A stretch of 64,000 nucleotides of DNA from Sphingobacterium multivorum (lineage in GTDB: Bacteria; Bacteroidota; Bacteroidia; Sphingobacteriales; Sphingobacteriaceae): the NCBI RefSeq assembly GCF_900457465.1, contig NZ_UAUU01000002.1, positions 434,001 to 498,000 of the forward strand. The letters are read 5' to 3'. The translations under genes and the position numbers were made by a program. The notes beneath the pieces are model-generated. The model saw only the letters and a list, made by a program, of their open reading frames with translations, was not told where the DNA came from and ran no database searches. Shown here one piece after another: positions 26,948-37,003 of the stretch (within the stretch, counting starts at the first letter, position 1; the number at the start of each line of letters is the position of its first letter).

Positions 26948-27820
26948 TTAGCCAAAAAGGTCTGAACTCAAATAACGATCACCTCGGTCACAGGCAATAA
27001 AGACAATAAGGCCTGCTTCGATTTCATTTGCAATTTTAAGTGCTCCGGCAAAAGCTCCGCCGGTACTCATTCCGGCAAAAACACCTTCGCGCTTGACAAG
27101 CTCCCGCGCAAACTCGGTTGCTTCCTGTTGGGATATATCGATGACACGATCTACCCTGCTCGGATCAAAAATCTTGGGCAGATATGCTTCGGGCCAACGC
27201 CGTATACCTGGTATCGAGGATTCCGGAGTAGGCTGGCAACCTACAATCTGAATAGCTGCATTTTTCTCCTTCAGATAGATGGAGTTTCCCATAATTGTAC
27301 CTGTAGTACCCATAGCGCTTACAAAATGTGTAATCTTTCCGTCTGTATCACGCCAGATTTCAGGTCCCGTTGTCTTGATATGTGCTTCGTAATTATCCGG
27401 ATTTGCAAATTGATTCAATATAAAATAACCTTCTTTTTCGGCCTTTTCTTCTGCATAATCGCGGCATATTTCCATGGATTCCAATAAGGTGACTTTAGCG
27501 CCATAAGCCTCCATCGTAAGTGTTCGCTCCCGTGTTGAAGAAGCCGGCATCACAAGCTCAAGGTTAAGTCCATATATACCTGCAATCATAGCCAGTGCGA
27601 TTCCGGTATTTCCACTCGTTGCCTCAATCAATTTGCTATCTTTTGTAATGTCACCGCGCTCCATCGCCGAGCGGATCATATTTAGTGCCGCACGATCTTT
27701 CACCGAACCAGCAGGATTATTCCCCTCCATTTTCGCAAATATCCGCACCTTGGGATTTGTATGAAATTGTGTTATCTCGACTAAAGGCGTATTTCCTATG
27801 GTATCTATGATATTTCCCAT
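26948..27820 (-). CDS. cysM: Cysteine synthase B (O-acetylserine sulfhydrylase)
   Basis: 290 residues from MGNIIDTIGNTPLVEI; makes L-cysteine from O-acetylserine and sulfide or thiosulfate. Lys41 in NNPAGSVKDRAALN is the PLP lysine; ATSGNTGIALAM is the substrate/phosphate loop; SAMGTTGTIMG binds the PLP phosphate. The REGVFAGMSTGGAFAGAL segment and length fit CysM. The open frame extends 30 codons upstream but these overlap cysE. It starts 5 bp after cysE, forming a cysE-cysM operon. Confidence 0.92.
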   Translation of the reverse strand: MGNIIDTIGNTPLVEITQFHTNPKVRIFAKMEGNNPAGSVKDRAALNMIRSAMERGDITKDSKLIEATSGNTGIALAMIAGIYGLNLELVMPASSTRERTLTMEAYGAKVTLLESMEICRDYAEEKAEKEGYFILNQFANPDNYEAHIKTTGPEIWRDTDGKITHFVSAMGTTGTIMGNSIYLKEKNAAIQIVGCQPTPESSIPGIRRWPEAYLPKIFDPSRVDRVIDISQQEATEFARELVKREGVFAGMSTGGAFAGALKIANEIEAGLIVFIACDRGDRYLSSDLFG

Positions 27821-27825
27821 GGTAT

Positions 27826-28636
27826 CTATATTATTGGTTTCGAATCTATAAATTTTGATGTGGCCTGATGATATACGGTGGTATAAGGCTCTACAGAACT
27901 TGTCAACCAAACATTCCCGCCAATGACCGAATGATGGCCGATGTGTGTTTCACCGCCGAGGATGGTGGCCCCTGAATAGATAATGACATGATCACCGATT
28001 GTCGGGTGGCGTTTTACATTGGAAAACACCTTATCAACACTCAGCGCGCCCAAGGTTACACCCTGATAAAGCTTCACGTAATTACCAATGGTGCAGGTTT
28101 CACCGATGACTAATCCGGTGCCATGATCAATATGCAGATGATGGCCTATCGTTGCTCCGGGATGGATATCAATACCTGTTTTAGAATGGGCATGTTCCGT
28201 CAATATGCGCGGTATCAAAGGAACACCCAAGCGATGCAGTTCATTGGCCATTCGGAAGATACAGATGGCAAAGAAACCGGGGATAAGTACGTACGACTTC
28301 TCTTTATTCTGTGCTGCTGGATCCCCATCCATCAATGCGTCTGCATCCCAGCACATCAATTCATAAAGCTGTGGAATCCGTTCAAAAAACTTGTGCGCTA
28401 CTTCTGAGTGATTGCAGCTTTGACAAGCTTTGGATTTGCTCAGGAGTTGCTCCAGTTCTAATTCAAATTGTTCCAAAAGCGAGCTTCACATCATCGACCG
28501 ATTTCATCTCGCTAGAATTTCGTTCGGGGAAGAGCACATCCACAATTCGGATAGCCCAGCCGCAGATCTTCTTGTTAGAAGGCATTTCTAGAACAGCCAA
28601 TTGCTGTTCATAGATATGTTGATAAAAATCATGCAT
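27826..28636 (-). CDS. cysE: Serine acetyltransferase, one frame break
   Basis: Makes O-acetylserine for the adjacent CysM. ATG at 28636 (MHDFYQHIYEQQLAV) leads through FPERNSSEMKSVDDVKLAF, where the frame is lost at a four-base T run (28475-28478, coding strand); one added T joins LEQFELELEQLLSKSKACQ and the rest. The C-terminal half is the left-handed beta-helix: TGIDIHPGATIGHHLHIDHGTGLVIGET, IGDHVIIYSGATILGGETHIGHHSVIGGNVWLTSSV, with catalytic His in IDHGTG. About 270 residues, normal for the EpsC-like long form. Confidence 0.88.
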
Positions 28637-28655
28637 CTTCACTAGTTTATTAAAA

Positions 28656-28663
28656 CAAATATA
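28656..28663 (-). promoter_or_regulatory. -7 box (TATATTTG) of the cysE-cysM operon
   Basis: Exact TAnnTTTG match on the minus strand 19 bp before the cysE ATG, with a TTG element about 20 bp upstream. Confidence 0.5.
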
Positions 28664-28756
28664 CTATACAATATTGATAGATTAAGCCTTATTATCAAAA
28701 CTTAGCCCCATTGCCGATCATTGAGCTCATTTGATGAGCAGAGCATATCTTTTAGC

Positions 28757-29140
28757 TTAGCGAACCAAGCGTTCAAACAGCTCGTTCAATGTTGCTTCGG
28801 GATCCTCACATAATCCGGGGTGTGATGCCGAGCATTGAATCAGGGTACTCCGCTTCGCTGTGAGCCAACGAAACCGTTCAGTGATATCTAACTCGGCAAG
28901 TTTACCGGCATCTTTTTCGCCGTGGCAGATTCGCTGGAAGGAAGACAGATGATTTTCGATCAACTCCAACTCGATATTCGGGCAAAGAGCACGCACTTTT
29001 TGTTCATTGACCAGATAAACCATCTTCGCAAAACGATACTTACGACAATAAAGAGCTACGCCTACATTGATAAATTCCTCTCGCTCCACTCGTGGTATCA
29101 AACGTACCACAGCATACTCATATACGGTCTTTTCTGGCAT
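28757..29140 (-). CDS. DUF3037 family protein
   Basis: 127 residues: YEYAVVRLIPRVEREEFINVGVALYCRKYRF, then NEQKVRALCPNIELELIENHLSSFQRICHG and FRWLTAKRSTLIQCSASHPGLCEDPEATLNELFERLV. This is the DUF3037 pattern (conserved RxxPxxxREEFxNVGV and RF..L.A.RS). Biochemical function is unknown. In many bacteria it follows a HipA-like kinase gene, as here; its start overlaps the end of that gene. Confidence 0.85.
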   Translation of the reverse strand: MPEKTVYEYAVVRLIPRVEREEFINVGVALYCRKYRFAKMVYLVNEQKVRALCPNIELELIENHLSSFQRICHGEKDAGKLAELDITERFRWLTAKRSTLIQCSASHPGLCEDPEATLNELFERLVR

Positions 29141-29916
29141 CTTCTATTTGTTTTTACAAAAATGGATGAATTGGCTACACGTTGTTTCAGGAAAGAAACA
29201 TACACTTCGCGCGCATCGGCTGCGGAGAGCTCAACGTTCGGCATCTTCCAGCCATTCATCGGGTACCACCGCCAATATTCCACGAAATACCGCTTCCGTA
29301 AAAACGGAACGATATTCCTGATCTATTTTCTCCACCATACTCGCATTTTGAGCAGTACGTGATCTTTAATCTGAACAAATGGTTTTAGGGATTGTTCTTC
29401 CCAGTTATCCCAACTGTGATGAAAATATAAGGAAGCGCCGTGATCTATCAACCAAAGTTCTTTATGCCATATCAGCATATTTGTATTCCGAACGGTACGG
29501 TCAACATTCATCAAGAGAGAATCCAACCAGACAATTTTCGAAGCTTCCTCCGCGCCGATGGCATCAACATTCGCATCAAATGTGATGGCTCCACTCAGAA
29601 AATGAAGTCCCAGGTTTTTGCCTACACTAAATTTGAGCAGATCCTGAATTTCTTCATCGGGTTCTGTACGGCCAAAGGATTCGTCCAGCTCCGCAAATAC
29701 AATTTCGGGAACCCTCAATTTTAGAAATCTTGCTAGCTCTCCACCGATCAGTTCTGCGATCAATGCTTTTCGTCCCTGACCTGCCCCTCTAAATTTTATA
29801 ACATAACTAAAGCCGTCATCGGCATCGACTAATGCGGGCAAAGACCCTCCTTCCCGAAATGGCTGAACATATCGGATGATCTCTACATCTCTAATAACAG
29901 GTTGTTTAAAATCCAT
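29098..29916 (-). pseudogene. HipA-like kinase-fold protein, two frame breaks
   Basis: MDFKQPVIRDVEIIRYVQPFREGGSLPALVDADDG begins a HipA-related small kinase-fold family that pairs with DUF3037. Kinase-like features: YVIKFRGAGQGRKALIAELIGGELARFL (nucleotide-binding Lys), VWLDSLLMNVDRTVRNTNMLIW (catalytic-loop-like NVDRTxxNTN) and LWLIDHGASLYF (DxG-like DHG). The frame breaks near 29346-29349 (A run) and near 29238-29242; the joined protein continues ASMVEKIDQEYRSVFTEAVFRGILAVVPDEWLED and ELSAADAREVYVSFLKQRV. It is far shorter than classical HipA and lacks a HipB partner, so it is not a standard toxin-antitoxin pair. Confidence 0.75.
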
Positions 29917-30219
29917 GAATTATATTTTTACGATCTTCAAAGTTGGCAATACCATGCAAACTGATCAAAACTTATCTAAAGTTACCTATATTTAAACGTT
30001 TGCAGCTATAGGAAACGAGAAATTCACGTCATGTACTTGCACAATGCCGCTACTCTTTGTCCCTGCGAACTATTAAGTGTGGTAATATCCAAAATTATTG
30101 CTTATATTTTAGCAATAAAGCACAAATTGTACATTCATTTGACCGTTGGAAGTATTATTTTCTAATTATATTTGTAGTGTAATCACAACTTGTCTCATCA
30201 AGTTTCTTCAATCAACGAT
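29917..30219. other. Divergent intergenic region, HipA-like / DUF1599
   Basis: 303 bp. The plus-strand promoter at 30146-30174 is listed separately. The rest is A/T-rich with no repeat or open frame I can interpret; no clear minus-strand -7 box for the HipA-like gene. Confidence 0.4.
30146..30174 (+). promoter_or_regulatory. Promoter of the DUF1599 gene cluster (TTG-N18-TATATTTG)
   Basis: TTG at 30146-30148 and an exact TAnnTTTG box at 30167-30174, spaced 18 bp, 45 bp before the ATG at 30220. This is the Bacteroidota primary-sigma promoter layout. Confidence 0.6.
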
Positions 30220-30763
30220 ATGGATACCATTCAGGAATATAACAATGTTATCAAACATTGTCAGGATTTATTTATTAAAAAAACAAAAGATTATGGAACG
30301 GCCTGGCGGATTATGCGCCTATCTTCCATTACAGACCAGATTTACATTAAAGCACAACGTATACGCACGCTAGAAATCAAAAAAGGTTTCCAAAGTTGGC
30401 GAAGGCATTGTCGACGAATATATCGGTATTATCAATTACTGTGTCATGGCCATGATTCAGATTGATTTGGGTGAAGATGGTGAAGAAAATCTGGATCCAA
30501 CTTTTGTGAATCAGAAATATACCGAAAAGGTTACCGAGACCAGAGATCTCATGCTTGCCAAAAACCACGATTATGGTGAAGCATGGCGCGATATGCGTGT
30601 TTCTTCCATGACAGATCTGATCTTGATGAAAATTCACCGCGTTAAACAAATTGAAGATAATGATGGGCAAACCCTTGTTTCTGAAGGCATCCATGCCAAC
30701 TATCAAGATATGCTCAACTACGCAGTTTTTGCATTAATTAAATTAGGAATTGCACAACAATAA
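30220..30763 (+). CDS. DUF1599 (nucleotide-modification-associated) protein, one frame break
   Basis: About 180 residues once restored. The domain is a tandem of two similar halves: CQDLFIKKTKDYGTAWRIMRLSSITDQIYIKAQRIRTLE and TRDLMLAKNHDYGEAWRDMRVSSMTDLILMKIHRVKQIE, with the repeated K..DYG.AWR.MR.SS.TD signature. The frame breaks near 30384-30387; an added base gives KVGEGIVDEYIGIINYCVMAMIQIDLG between the halves. Biochemical role unproven. It begins a run with a DoxX/BT_3928 protein and shikimate kinase, a neighbourhood common in Bacteroidota. Confidence 0.85.
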
Positions 30764-30770
30764 TCGGATT

Positions 30771-31955
30771 ATGACAGCCACACAGCAGCGTACCAAAACA
30801 AATTATCTTTTAGGATTTTGCCGGATTTTTACGGGACTTTTGTTCATATTCTCCGGTTTTATTAAAGCAAATGACCCGACAGGGTTTGGCTATAAGCTTC
30901 AGGAATACTTTGAGGTCTTTCATCTCACAGCTTTTAATGAATACGCCACTGCCATGGCCGTGGTGATATGTGGTTTTGAAATTTTGTTAGGCGCACTTTT
31001 ATTACTTGGGGTTTATGCAAATACAGTTGCCTGGGGCCTGCTGCTGCTGATCCTCTTTTTCACCTTTCTAACCTTCTATTCGGCATTTTTTGAGGTCGTG
31101 ACCTCATGTGGCTGTTTTGGGGATGCCATCCCACTCACACCTTGGCAATCATTTTCTAAAGATCTGGTGCTCTTGGCCTTGATCCTTATTATATTTTTTA
31201 ACCGCAAACAATTACGATCAATTATCAAAGGATCAGGCAATCAATTCGTTGCTACTGTGATTACAGCGATCATCTCCTTAGGTATTGGTGTTTACACCGT
31301 AAACTACCTTCCCTTTATTGATTTCTTACCCTACAAGGTTGGCAACAACTTACCTTCATTAATGGTATTACCTGAAGGCAAACAAGGCGATGTCTTTGAG
31401 CAAATCTATACCATGAAAAACAAAAAGACAGGCGAAACCAAAAAGGTCAATGACAAAGTCTATATGGCTGACAAGCTATGGGAAGATGAATCATGGGAAA
31501 TTATAGGTGAGCCTGAGAGTAGATTAGTAAAAAAAGGATATGACATCCCTATTCCTGATCTCTTAATTACAGACGCTGATGGTGCAGATCATACACAGGA
31601 AATCATTGCCAACCCGTATTATAACCTTGTGATCGTTGCAAAAGATCTTTCTTCGACCAATATTGATGCTATCCAAAAGATCAATCAGACAGCCATTCAG
31701 TTAACAAAAGATTATAATGGACTGCGCGTTGTTCTATTGACTGCTTCTGCATCCAAAGACGCGCAATATCTGAGTGATAAAATGCAATTAATTGCGGAGA
31801 TATTCTATGCCGATCTCATTCCTCTGAAAAGCATGGTGAGAGCAAATCCTGGTGTACTGCTCCTAAAAGGAGGCAACGTCGTCGGAAAATGGCACTATAA
31901 TAATTTTCCGGATGCCAAAACCATTGAAGATAAATTTCTAAGTAAAGACAAATAG
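30771..31955 (+). CDS. BT_3928-family protein (DoxX/MauE-like membrane domain plus thioredoxin-like tail)
   Basis: 394 residues from MTATQQRTK. Four to five membrane helices at the N-terminus (RIFTGLLFIFSGFIKANDPTGFGYKLQEYFEV, VVICGFEILLGALLLLGVY, LLLLILFFTFLTFYSAFF) with TSCGCFGDAIPL, the MauE/DoxX Cys motif, then about 240 extracytoplasmic residues ending in a thioredoxin-like segment (PYYNLVIVAKDL, NPGVLLLKGGNVVGKWHYNNFP). Likely a membrane redox or quinone-linked protein, function unproven. It starts 7 bp after the DUF1599 stop. Confidence 0.8.
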   Translation: MTATQQRTKTNYLLGFCRIFTGLLFIFSGFIKANDPTGFGYKLQEYFEVFHLTAFNEYATAMAVVICGFEILLGALLLLGVYANTVAWGLLLLILFFTFLTFYSAFFEVVTSCGCFGDAIPLTPWQSFSKDLVLLALILIIFFNRKQLRSIIKGSGNQFVATVITAIISLGIGVYTVNYLPFIDFLPYKVGNNLPSLMVLPEGKQGDVFEQIYTMKNKKTGETKKVNDKVYMADKLWEDESWEIIGEPESRLVKKGYDIPIPDLLITDADGADHTQEIIANPYYNLVIVAKDLSSTNIDAIQKINQTAIQLTKDYNGLRVVLLTASASKDAQYLSDKMQLIAEIFYADLIPLKSMVRANPGVLLLKGGNVVGKWHYNNFPDAKTIEDKFLSKDK

Positions 31956-31960
31956 TACCT

Positions 31961-32475
31961 ATGCCTAAACCTATATTTTGATTGGTTATATGGGAAGTGG
32001 AAAAACTACCCTGGGTAAGAAACTTGCCACCAAACTCGAGCTCCCTTTCATCGACACTGATGAGGAAATCGTCAAACAAATTGGCATGAGCATTACCGAA
32101 TATTTTAGTCAGCATGGTGAAGACGCCTTCCGGACATTAGAACGCGAGCAATTGCGTAAATTTGCGGAGAATGCTGCCGTAATATCTACGGGTGGTGGCG
32201 CCCCCTGTTTCTTTGATAACATGGAATGGATCAAGGCGAATGGTTATGCCGTCTACTTACAGATGTCGCCCAAAGCACTTTTTGACCGTCTTTCTCAATC
32301 TAAATTACACAAACGGCCCATTCTGATCGGAAAATCACCGGAGGAACTAAGGCTATTTATTGAAGAAAAGTTGATCGAAAGAGAACCTTATTATACACAG
32401 GCACATTTGACGATTGACCAATTAAACACGAGTGTCGAGACACTGGCCGATTTGATTAATCAGTACAATAGATAG
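31961..32475 (+). CDS. aroK: Shikimate kinase, one frame break near the start
   Basis: Phosphorylates shikimate in aromatic amino-acid synthesis. MPKPIF is followed by a break at the T run 31976-31979; one added T gives F-L-IGYMGSGKTTLGKKLA, the Walker A loop. DTDEEIVKQIG and the Walker B-like STGGGAPCF with RxxE motifs (DAFRTLEREQLR) complete the family set. About 172 residues, normal length. It lies 5 bp after the BT_3928 gene. The essential role of this enzyme argues that the break is a sequence error. Confidence 0.9.
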
Positions 32476-32478
32476 ACA

Positions 32479-33416
32479 ATGAATATACGTACCCCCCACT
32501 ACTTCCTTTTATTGATCTGCTTTATCGTAAGCAGTTGCTTTCGTAATGGAGCCAATACGGATGGCTTGCCGGTGGGTAAACGTATACAGCTCCAAAATGT
32601 GGAGGAATTATATCAGTTTTTGACCTATGATGATAATCGTTATCCATTAGTCAGTTTGCATCGTGGGGCCCCGCATCCGGATACCCGGAGAATGCAATCG
32701 AAACTTTTTCCTATAACGCGAGCTTACAGCCAGTCCTTGTTGAATGTGATGTTCGTATCAGTAAAGACTCAGCATTAATATTAATGCATGATAATACGCT
32801 AAACCGAACAACCACAGGTAGAGGGACTGTGAACGCCAGCACATTGGCTGAGCTCAAAAGTCTTCGTCTATTGGACAATAACAAAAAGATAACGCCCTAT
32901 AGGATCCCTACGCTGGAAGAAGCACTTGCTTGGGGAAAAGGAAAGGTAATCTTCACCTTAGACATTAAAAATGATGTCCCTTATGAAGCCGTTATCAACG
33001 CTATTCGCAAACAAAGAGCAGAATCCAGCGTAGTCATCATTACGTATAGTGCCAACCAAGCGGCCAAAGTGCACAGTCTGGCGAGCGACATCATGATTTC
33101 GGCTTCGGTCAATAACATTGAGGACCTTGCTCGTCTAAATGAAAAAGATATACCCGACAATCGCTTGTTAGCTTTCGTCGGAACACGTGAAGCAGATCCA
33201 GCATTAACCAAAATACTACATGACCATGGCATCATGTGCATATTGGGTACACTGGGGAACTTGGACAAACAGGCCGACAAAAAAGGCTTTCAAGTTTATG
33301 CTGGGTTTATTGATCGCGGCGCAGACATATTAAGTACAGATCGACCTACGGAAGCAGGGCGAGCGCTGAATTTCTACATCAAGAAAAGAGGAATTACTTC
33401 GAAATTTATTCAGTAA
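32479..33416 (+). CDS. Glycerophosphodiester phosphodiesterase lipoprotein, one frame break
   Basis: The signal peptide ends in lipobox IVSSC. The GDPD core runs VSLHRGAPHPG-YPENAIETFSYNASLQPVLVECDVRISKDSALILMHDNTLNRTTTGRGTV, with the HRG, PEN, E-x-D and HDxxLxRTT catalytic/metal positions. The frame is lost near 32677-32680 (one base missing). The second half (TLDIKNDVPYEAVINAIRKQ, ending GADILSTDRP) is normal. About 312 residues. It would hydrolyse glycerophosphodiesters in the periplasm. It starts 3 bp after aroK. Confidence 0.88.
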
Positions 33417-33561
33417 GACTGATAACATCATTTCTCCACCTCAAATCACTACAGAAATCATTTCGCCATCAAATATCGCACTTGACACTGCATCGCATCA
33501 TGAGCTTAGGCTGCCTTTCAGCTAATCGCTGTTAGTGTAAATTTCAAATCCTAATCTTATA

Positions 33562-36083
33562 TTAAGATTTATCAGATTTTCTTTGAACTGAAATTCTCCG
33601 GATCAATTTATAAACCTCAAACCATAAAACGGATACTGCAGCCACGGACAGCGCTATTCCCAATTCATATCCACTTAGGGCTGTTACAGCAAAAAATTGG
33701 GCAACAGGAGCAACATATAATATCACCGCTAAAAATAGAAGCACAGCGATCGAAATCCCAACGAGCAGCAAGTTTCGGTTTTTAAAACTCTCCAGGATAC
33801 TATAATGGAAAGATCGATTGGCATAACTCAGTAAAATATTGGCAAAGATTAAAGTAGCAAAAACCATAGCCCTTGTTTTTTCCTCGGTTCCCCCTTCTGA
33901 ACAGCAAATTGATAAACAAAAAGAATTCCTATGGTGATTATCAGGCCTTGAACAATGCTGATTCCAAGCTCATTTATACTCAAAAAAGTATCGCTCATAG
34001 CTCTAGGAGGCCGCTTCATGGTATCCTTTTCAATAGGTTCATTTTCATATACAATCGAGCAAGTAGGCCCCATGACCAATTCGAGGAAAATCACATGCAC
34101 AGGGCTAAAAATCTGCGGAAATACCCAGCCTAAAAACAAAGGGAGTGATACGGTCAAAATAATGGGGATATGAATAGAAATGATGTATTGAACCGCCTTC
34201 TTGATATTTGCGTAAATTCTTCTTCCAGCGGCTATACCGATTATTAACTTTTGTAAATCGTCGTTTGTGATAATCAATGCCGCGGCTGATTTTGCAATTT
34301 CAGTACCTTTATTGCCCATTGCCACGCCGATATGGGCTGCTTTTAATGCTGGGCCATCGTTCACCCCATCGCCAAGCATCGCCACGACCTCGCCTTTCTT
34401 TTTCAGGGCATTTACAATGGCCAGTTTAGCATCCGGAAACATTCTGGTAAATAGCGTTGTTTGCTCTGCTATCGCCATAATTTCAGCTTCGGACTTGTTT
34501 ACGATTTCACTGCCATTGACCGGCGCAGACAAAATACGAATTCCGGCCTGAGCTGCTATTGCTTGAGTCGTATCGGCATTGTCGCCAGTAATCACATTGA
34601 CTTTAATCCCCGCATCATAAATATCTTGAAACACGTCCTGAATACCCTTTTTGGGCGGATCATAAAATACCGTCAACCCTAAAAATTGGAACTCAAATTC
34701 CTGTTGATTCGCAGGGAAATTATTGCCTTCGAATGTCGCTTTCCCCACACCTAATAAGCGAAAACCCTGCTCTCCATAGGATTTAACAATAGCCCTAATT
34801 TTATTTTTCTCCTTATCGGACAGATTGGATACGCTAAGTATAGCCTCCGGCGCCCCTTTGGCAGCAATAATCCGATCTTTTCTTGTATTTTCGAAAAGAT
34901 GGGTCATCATCGGCGGTTTACCCTCTAAAGGATATTCATGAAATAGTGCATATTCCTTTCTGAGGTCCCGCTTTTGCGTTTTTTCATATATTTTATGTAA
35001 CGTAATTTCCATGGGGTCGAAGGGCACAGGCTCACTGCTCCACATCGCATAATCGATAAGCTCTCTTAAATCGGATTCATCAAACCTTTCCTGATCATAA
35101 GATGAATCCGTAGCATAATTATAGAGGTATTTCAATTGCATGGAATTCTCTGTAATAGTCCCGGTCTTATCGGTACAAATAACCGTCGTACTGCCCAAAG
35201 TCTCAACAATACTGCTTCTTTTGATGATAATCCCCTCACGCATGAGCTTCCATGCGCCAAGCGCCATAAAAGTCGTAAATGCAACAGGAATCTCTTCTGG
35301 CAACACAGACATCGCCAACGTAAGTCCATTGAGCAAGCTCGCCACCAAATTACCACTATCAATAAAACTGTATATACATACGAATAAAAAAATGAGTATA
35401 CCGACAATGGCCATTGCTTTTACAAACTTTTGGATTTGCACCTGCAATGGCGAAATTTCTTCTTTGATATTCTTTATCGATTCACCGATTTTCCCAACAC
35501 GTGTCTCTTTACCGATTTCAGTAACTTCAAACACGGCTAGGCCCGAGACCGTAACTGTCCCACTGTAGACCAGATTATCCTCGGACTTACTGTCCTTAAA
35601 GACCGAAAAACTTTCCCCTGTCAGCGAAGATTCATTGACAGAAAAATCGTTACTATGTAAAATACGACCATCAGCGTTTATAATTCGACCTTCCTCTGTA
35701 ATACAGAGATCGCCCACAACAATCTCATGTGTTGGAATTTCACTAACCTTACCATTTCGAATCACAGTGCTTAATGGTTCATTCAGCTTTTCAAGTTCCT
35801 CCAGGGCTTTTTTGCTACGATTGTCCTGATAAAAGGAAATTGCCGTAACGGCAACAATAGCGACAAACATAAATACGGCCTCTCCGTAATTCCCCACAAA
35901 AACATAAATCATCGAGATGATAATCAATAGAATCAGCATAGGCTCCTTCAAAATATCCACAAGCAGTTCAAACCATGTATTCTTGTGGCTATCGCTCAAT
36001 TGATTCCAACCATATTTAGCTCGGGAGGCATGCACCTCAGTTGCGGAAAGACCTTTCAGATTCTCGGGAATATTATATGACAT
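33562..36083 (-). CDS. Cation-transporting P-type ATPase (type II, Ca2+-like), one frame break
   Basis: About 840 residues from MSYNIPENLKGLSA. Motifs: SLTGES actuator loop, membrane PEEIPVAF (cation site), phosphorylation site ICTDKTGTITE with Asp305, GMLGDGVND hinge as MLGDGVNDGPALKAAHIGVAMG, and the N-terminal SATEVHASRAKYGWNQL cation-ATPase domain. The last 100 residues are in another frame: the C run 33890-33894 lacks one base, which restores KGGTEEKTRAMVFATLIFANILLSYANRSF. The family pumps Ca2+ or related cations out of the cytoplasm. Two helices of the C-terminal domain are easily missed because of the break. Confidence 0.9.
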
Positions 36084-36570
36084 ATCGAATGAACTAGGTT
36101 GATTAAATATAATGAATAATTCTGGTATACAGGGATTAAAACATCTGTCAGCTATCGTCTCCCTTATCCGTAACATCATGTTACAATCTTTAATTTTCAG
36201 CCTTTACTTTTTGTAAAAAAGGAAGGATACAAAACTCATCAACAACAGATTAGCATAAAATTTACCTTCTACTGCTTTTCTTTTATTGAATATTTCTATT
36301 ACAATCCTATATTTGCGCAGAAATTCACTTGGGGACATTGAATTTCATATTAACCGAAAGCAATTTTGCGATCATTTTCCAATAATACCAGGACAGCTTC
36401 TTGCTATTGAAGTCCTTCTTTGCTACCTATGTTTTCAGACCATGTAAAACACAAACAGAAGCTGAAAACTAAACATATATTGTAAAATATTCTGTACCTA
36501 TCGTCAGGATATGGAATAGGATCTAAACTTGTTGTGGCCTCCATAGTAGTATATTAATAATAAAAATAAG
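36084..36570. other. Intergenic region upstream of the single-domain response regulator
   Basis: 487 bp. It contains an exact TATATTTG box (36308-36315, plus strand) about 255 bp before the regulator's ATG, implying a long leader or a small RNA. A 44-codon open stretch (36313-36447) without ATG follows the box. Nothing else recognised. Confidence 0.4.
36308..36315 (+). promoter_or_regulatory. -7 box (TATATTTG) about 255 bp before the response regulator
   Basis: Exact TAnnTTTG match facing the regulator gene, with T-rich sequence 20 bp upstream. No nearer match is seen. Confidence 0.35.
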
Positions 36571-36936
36571 ATGGTCATCTTAATTGCAGAAGATAATGAG
36601 TTGATATTACGGACAGTTCAATACAAACTGATCAAGGCAGGTCATGAGGTTATCACTACCACCAATGGAAAAGATGCAATTGAAAAGCTCAATACAATGG
36701 ATCTCGATTTGATCATTACCGACATTATGATGCCGTTTGCTTCAGGAATAAAAGTACTTTCTTCCATAAAAAAGCTCGAGAAAAAAATCCCCGTCATTGT
36801 ACTTTCCAACATGGGACAAGAAGAAGTCGTCATTGAAGCTTTTGATCTTGGCGCTTCAGATTTTATGGTGAAGCCGTTTAGCCCGGAAGAACTCCTATTG
36901 CGGGTCAATCGAGTGACAAGCTACAATCGCAACTAA
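36571..36936 (+). CDS. Single-domain response regulator
   Basis: 121 residues, receiver domain only. ILIAEDNELI holds the acidic Mg pocket (Glu7, Asp8), LIITDIMMPFASG the phospho-acceptor Asp51, VIVLSNMGQEE the switch Ser and FMVKPFSPEELL the conserved Lys. There is no output domain. The nearest kinase gene is not adjacent; the neighbours are a P-type ATPase (divergent) and an aldehyde dehydrogenase (convergent). Probably acts on protein partners. Confidence 0.9.
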   Translation: MVILIAEDNELILRTVQYKLIKAGHEVITTTNGKDAIEKLNTMDLDLIITDIMMPFASGIKVLSSIKKLEKKIPVIVLSNMGQEEVVIEAFDLGASDFMVKPFSPEELLLRVNRVTSYNRN

Positions 36937-36981
36937 ATCCTTCCCGGATAGCTGGCTCTAAAGGGCAGGGTAGCTGTCTTT

Positions 36982-37000
36982 ATTGAAACACCGTTTCAAT
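36982..37000. terminator. Short inverted repeat between convergent genes
   Basis: ATTGAAAC-acc-GTTTCAAT, perfect 8-bp arms with a 3-nt loop, between the response regulator and the aldehyde dehydrogenase stops. A possible weak bidirectional terminator; no long T run. Confidence 0.4.
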
Positions 37001-37003
37001 TGA

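Noticed and set aside
28922..29362. 146-codon plus-strand frame
   Set aside because: Antisense to the DUF3037 and HipA-like genes, no family resemblance.
28757..29916. Classical HipBA toxin-antitoxin module
   Set aside because: No HipB-type helix-turn-helix gene is present and the kinase-fold protein is far shorter than HipA.
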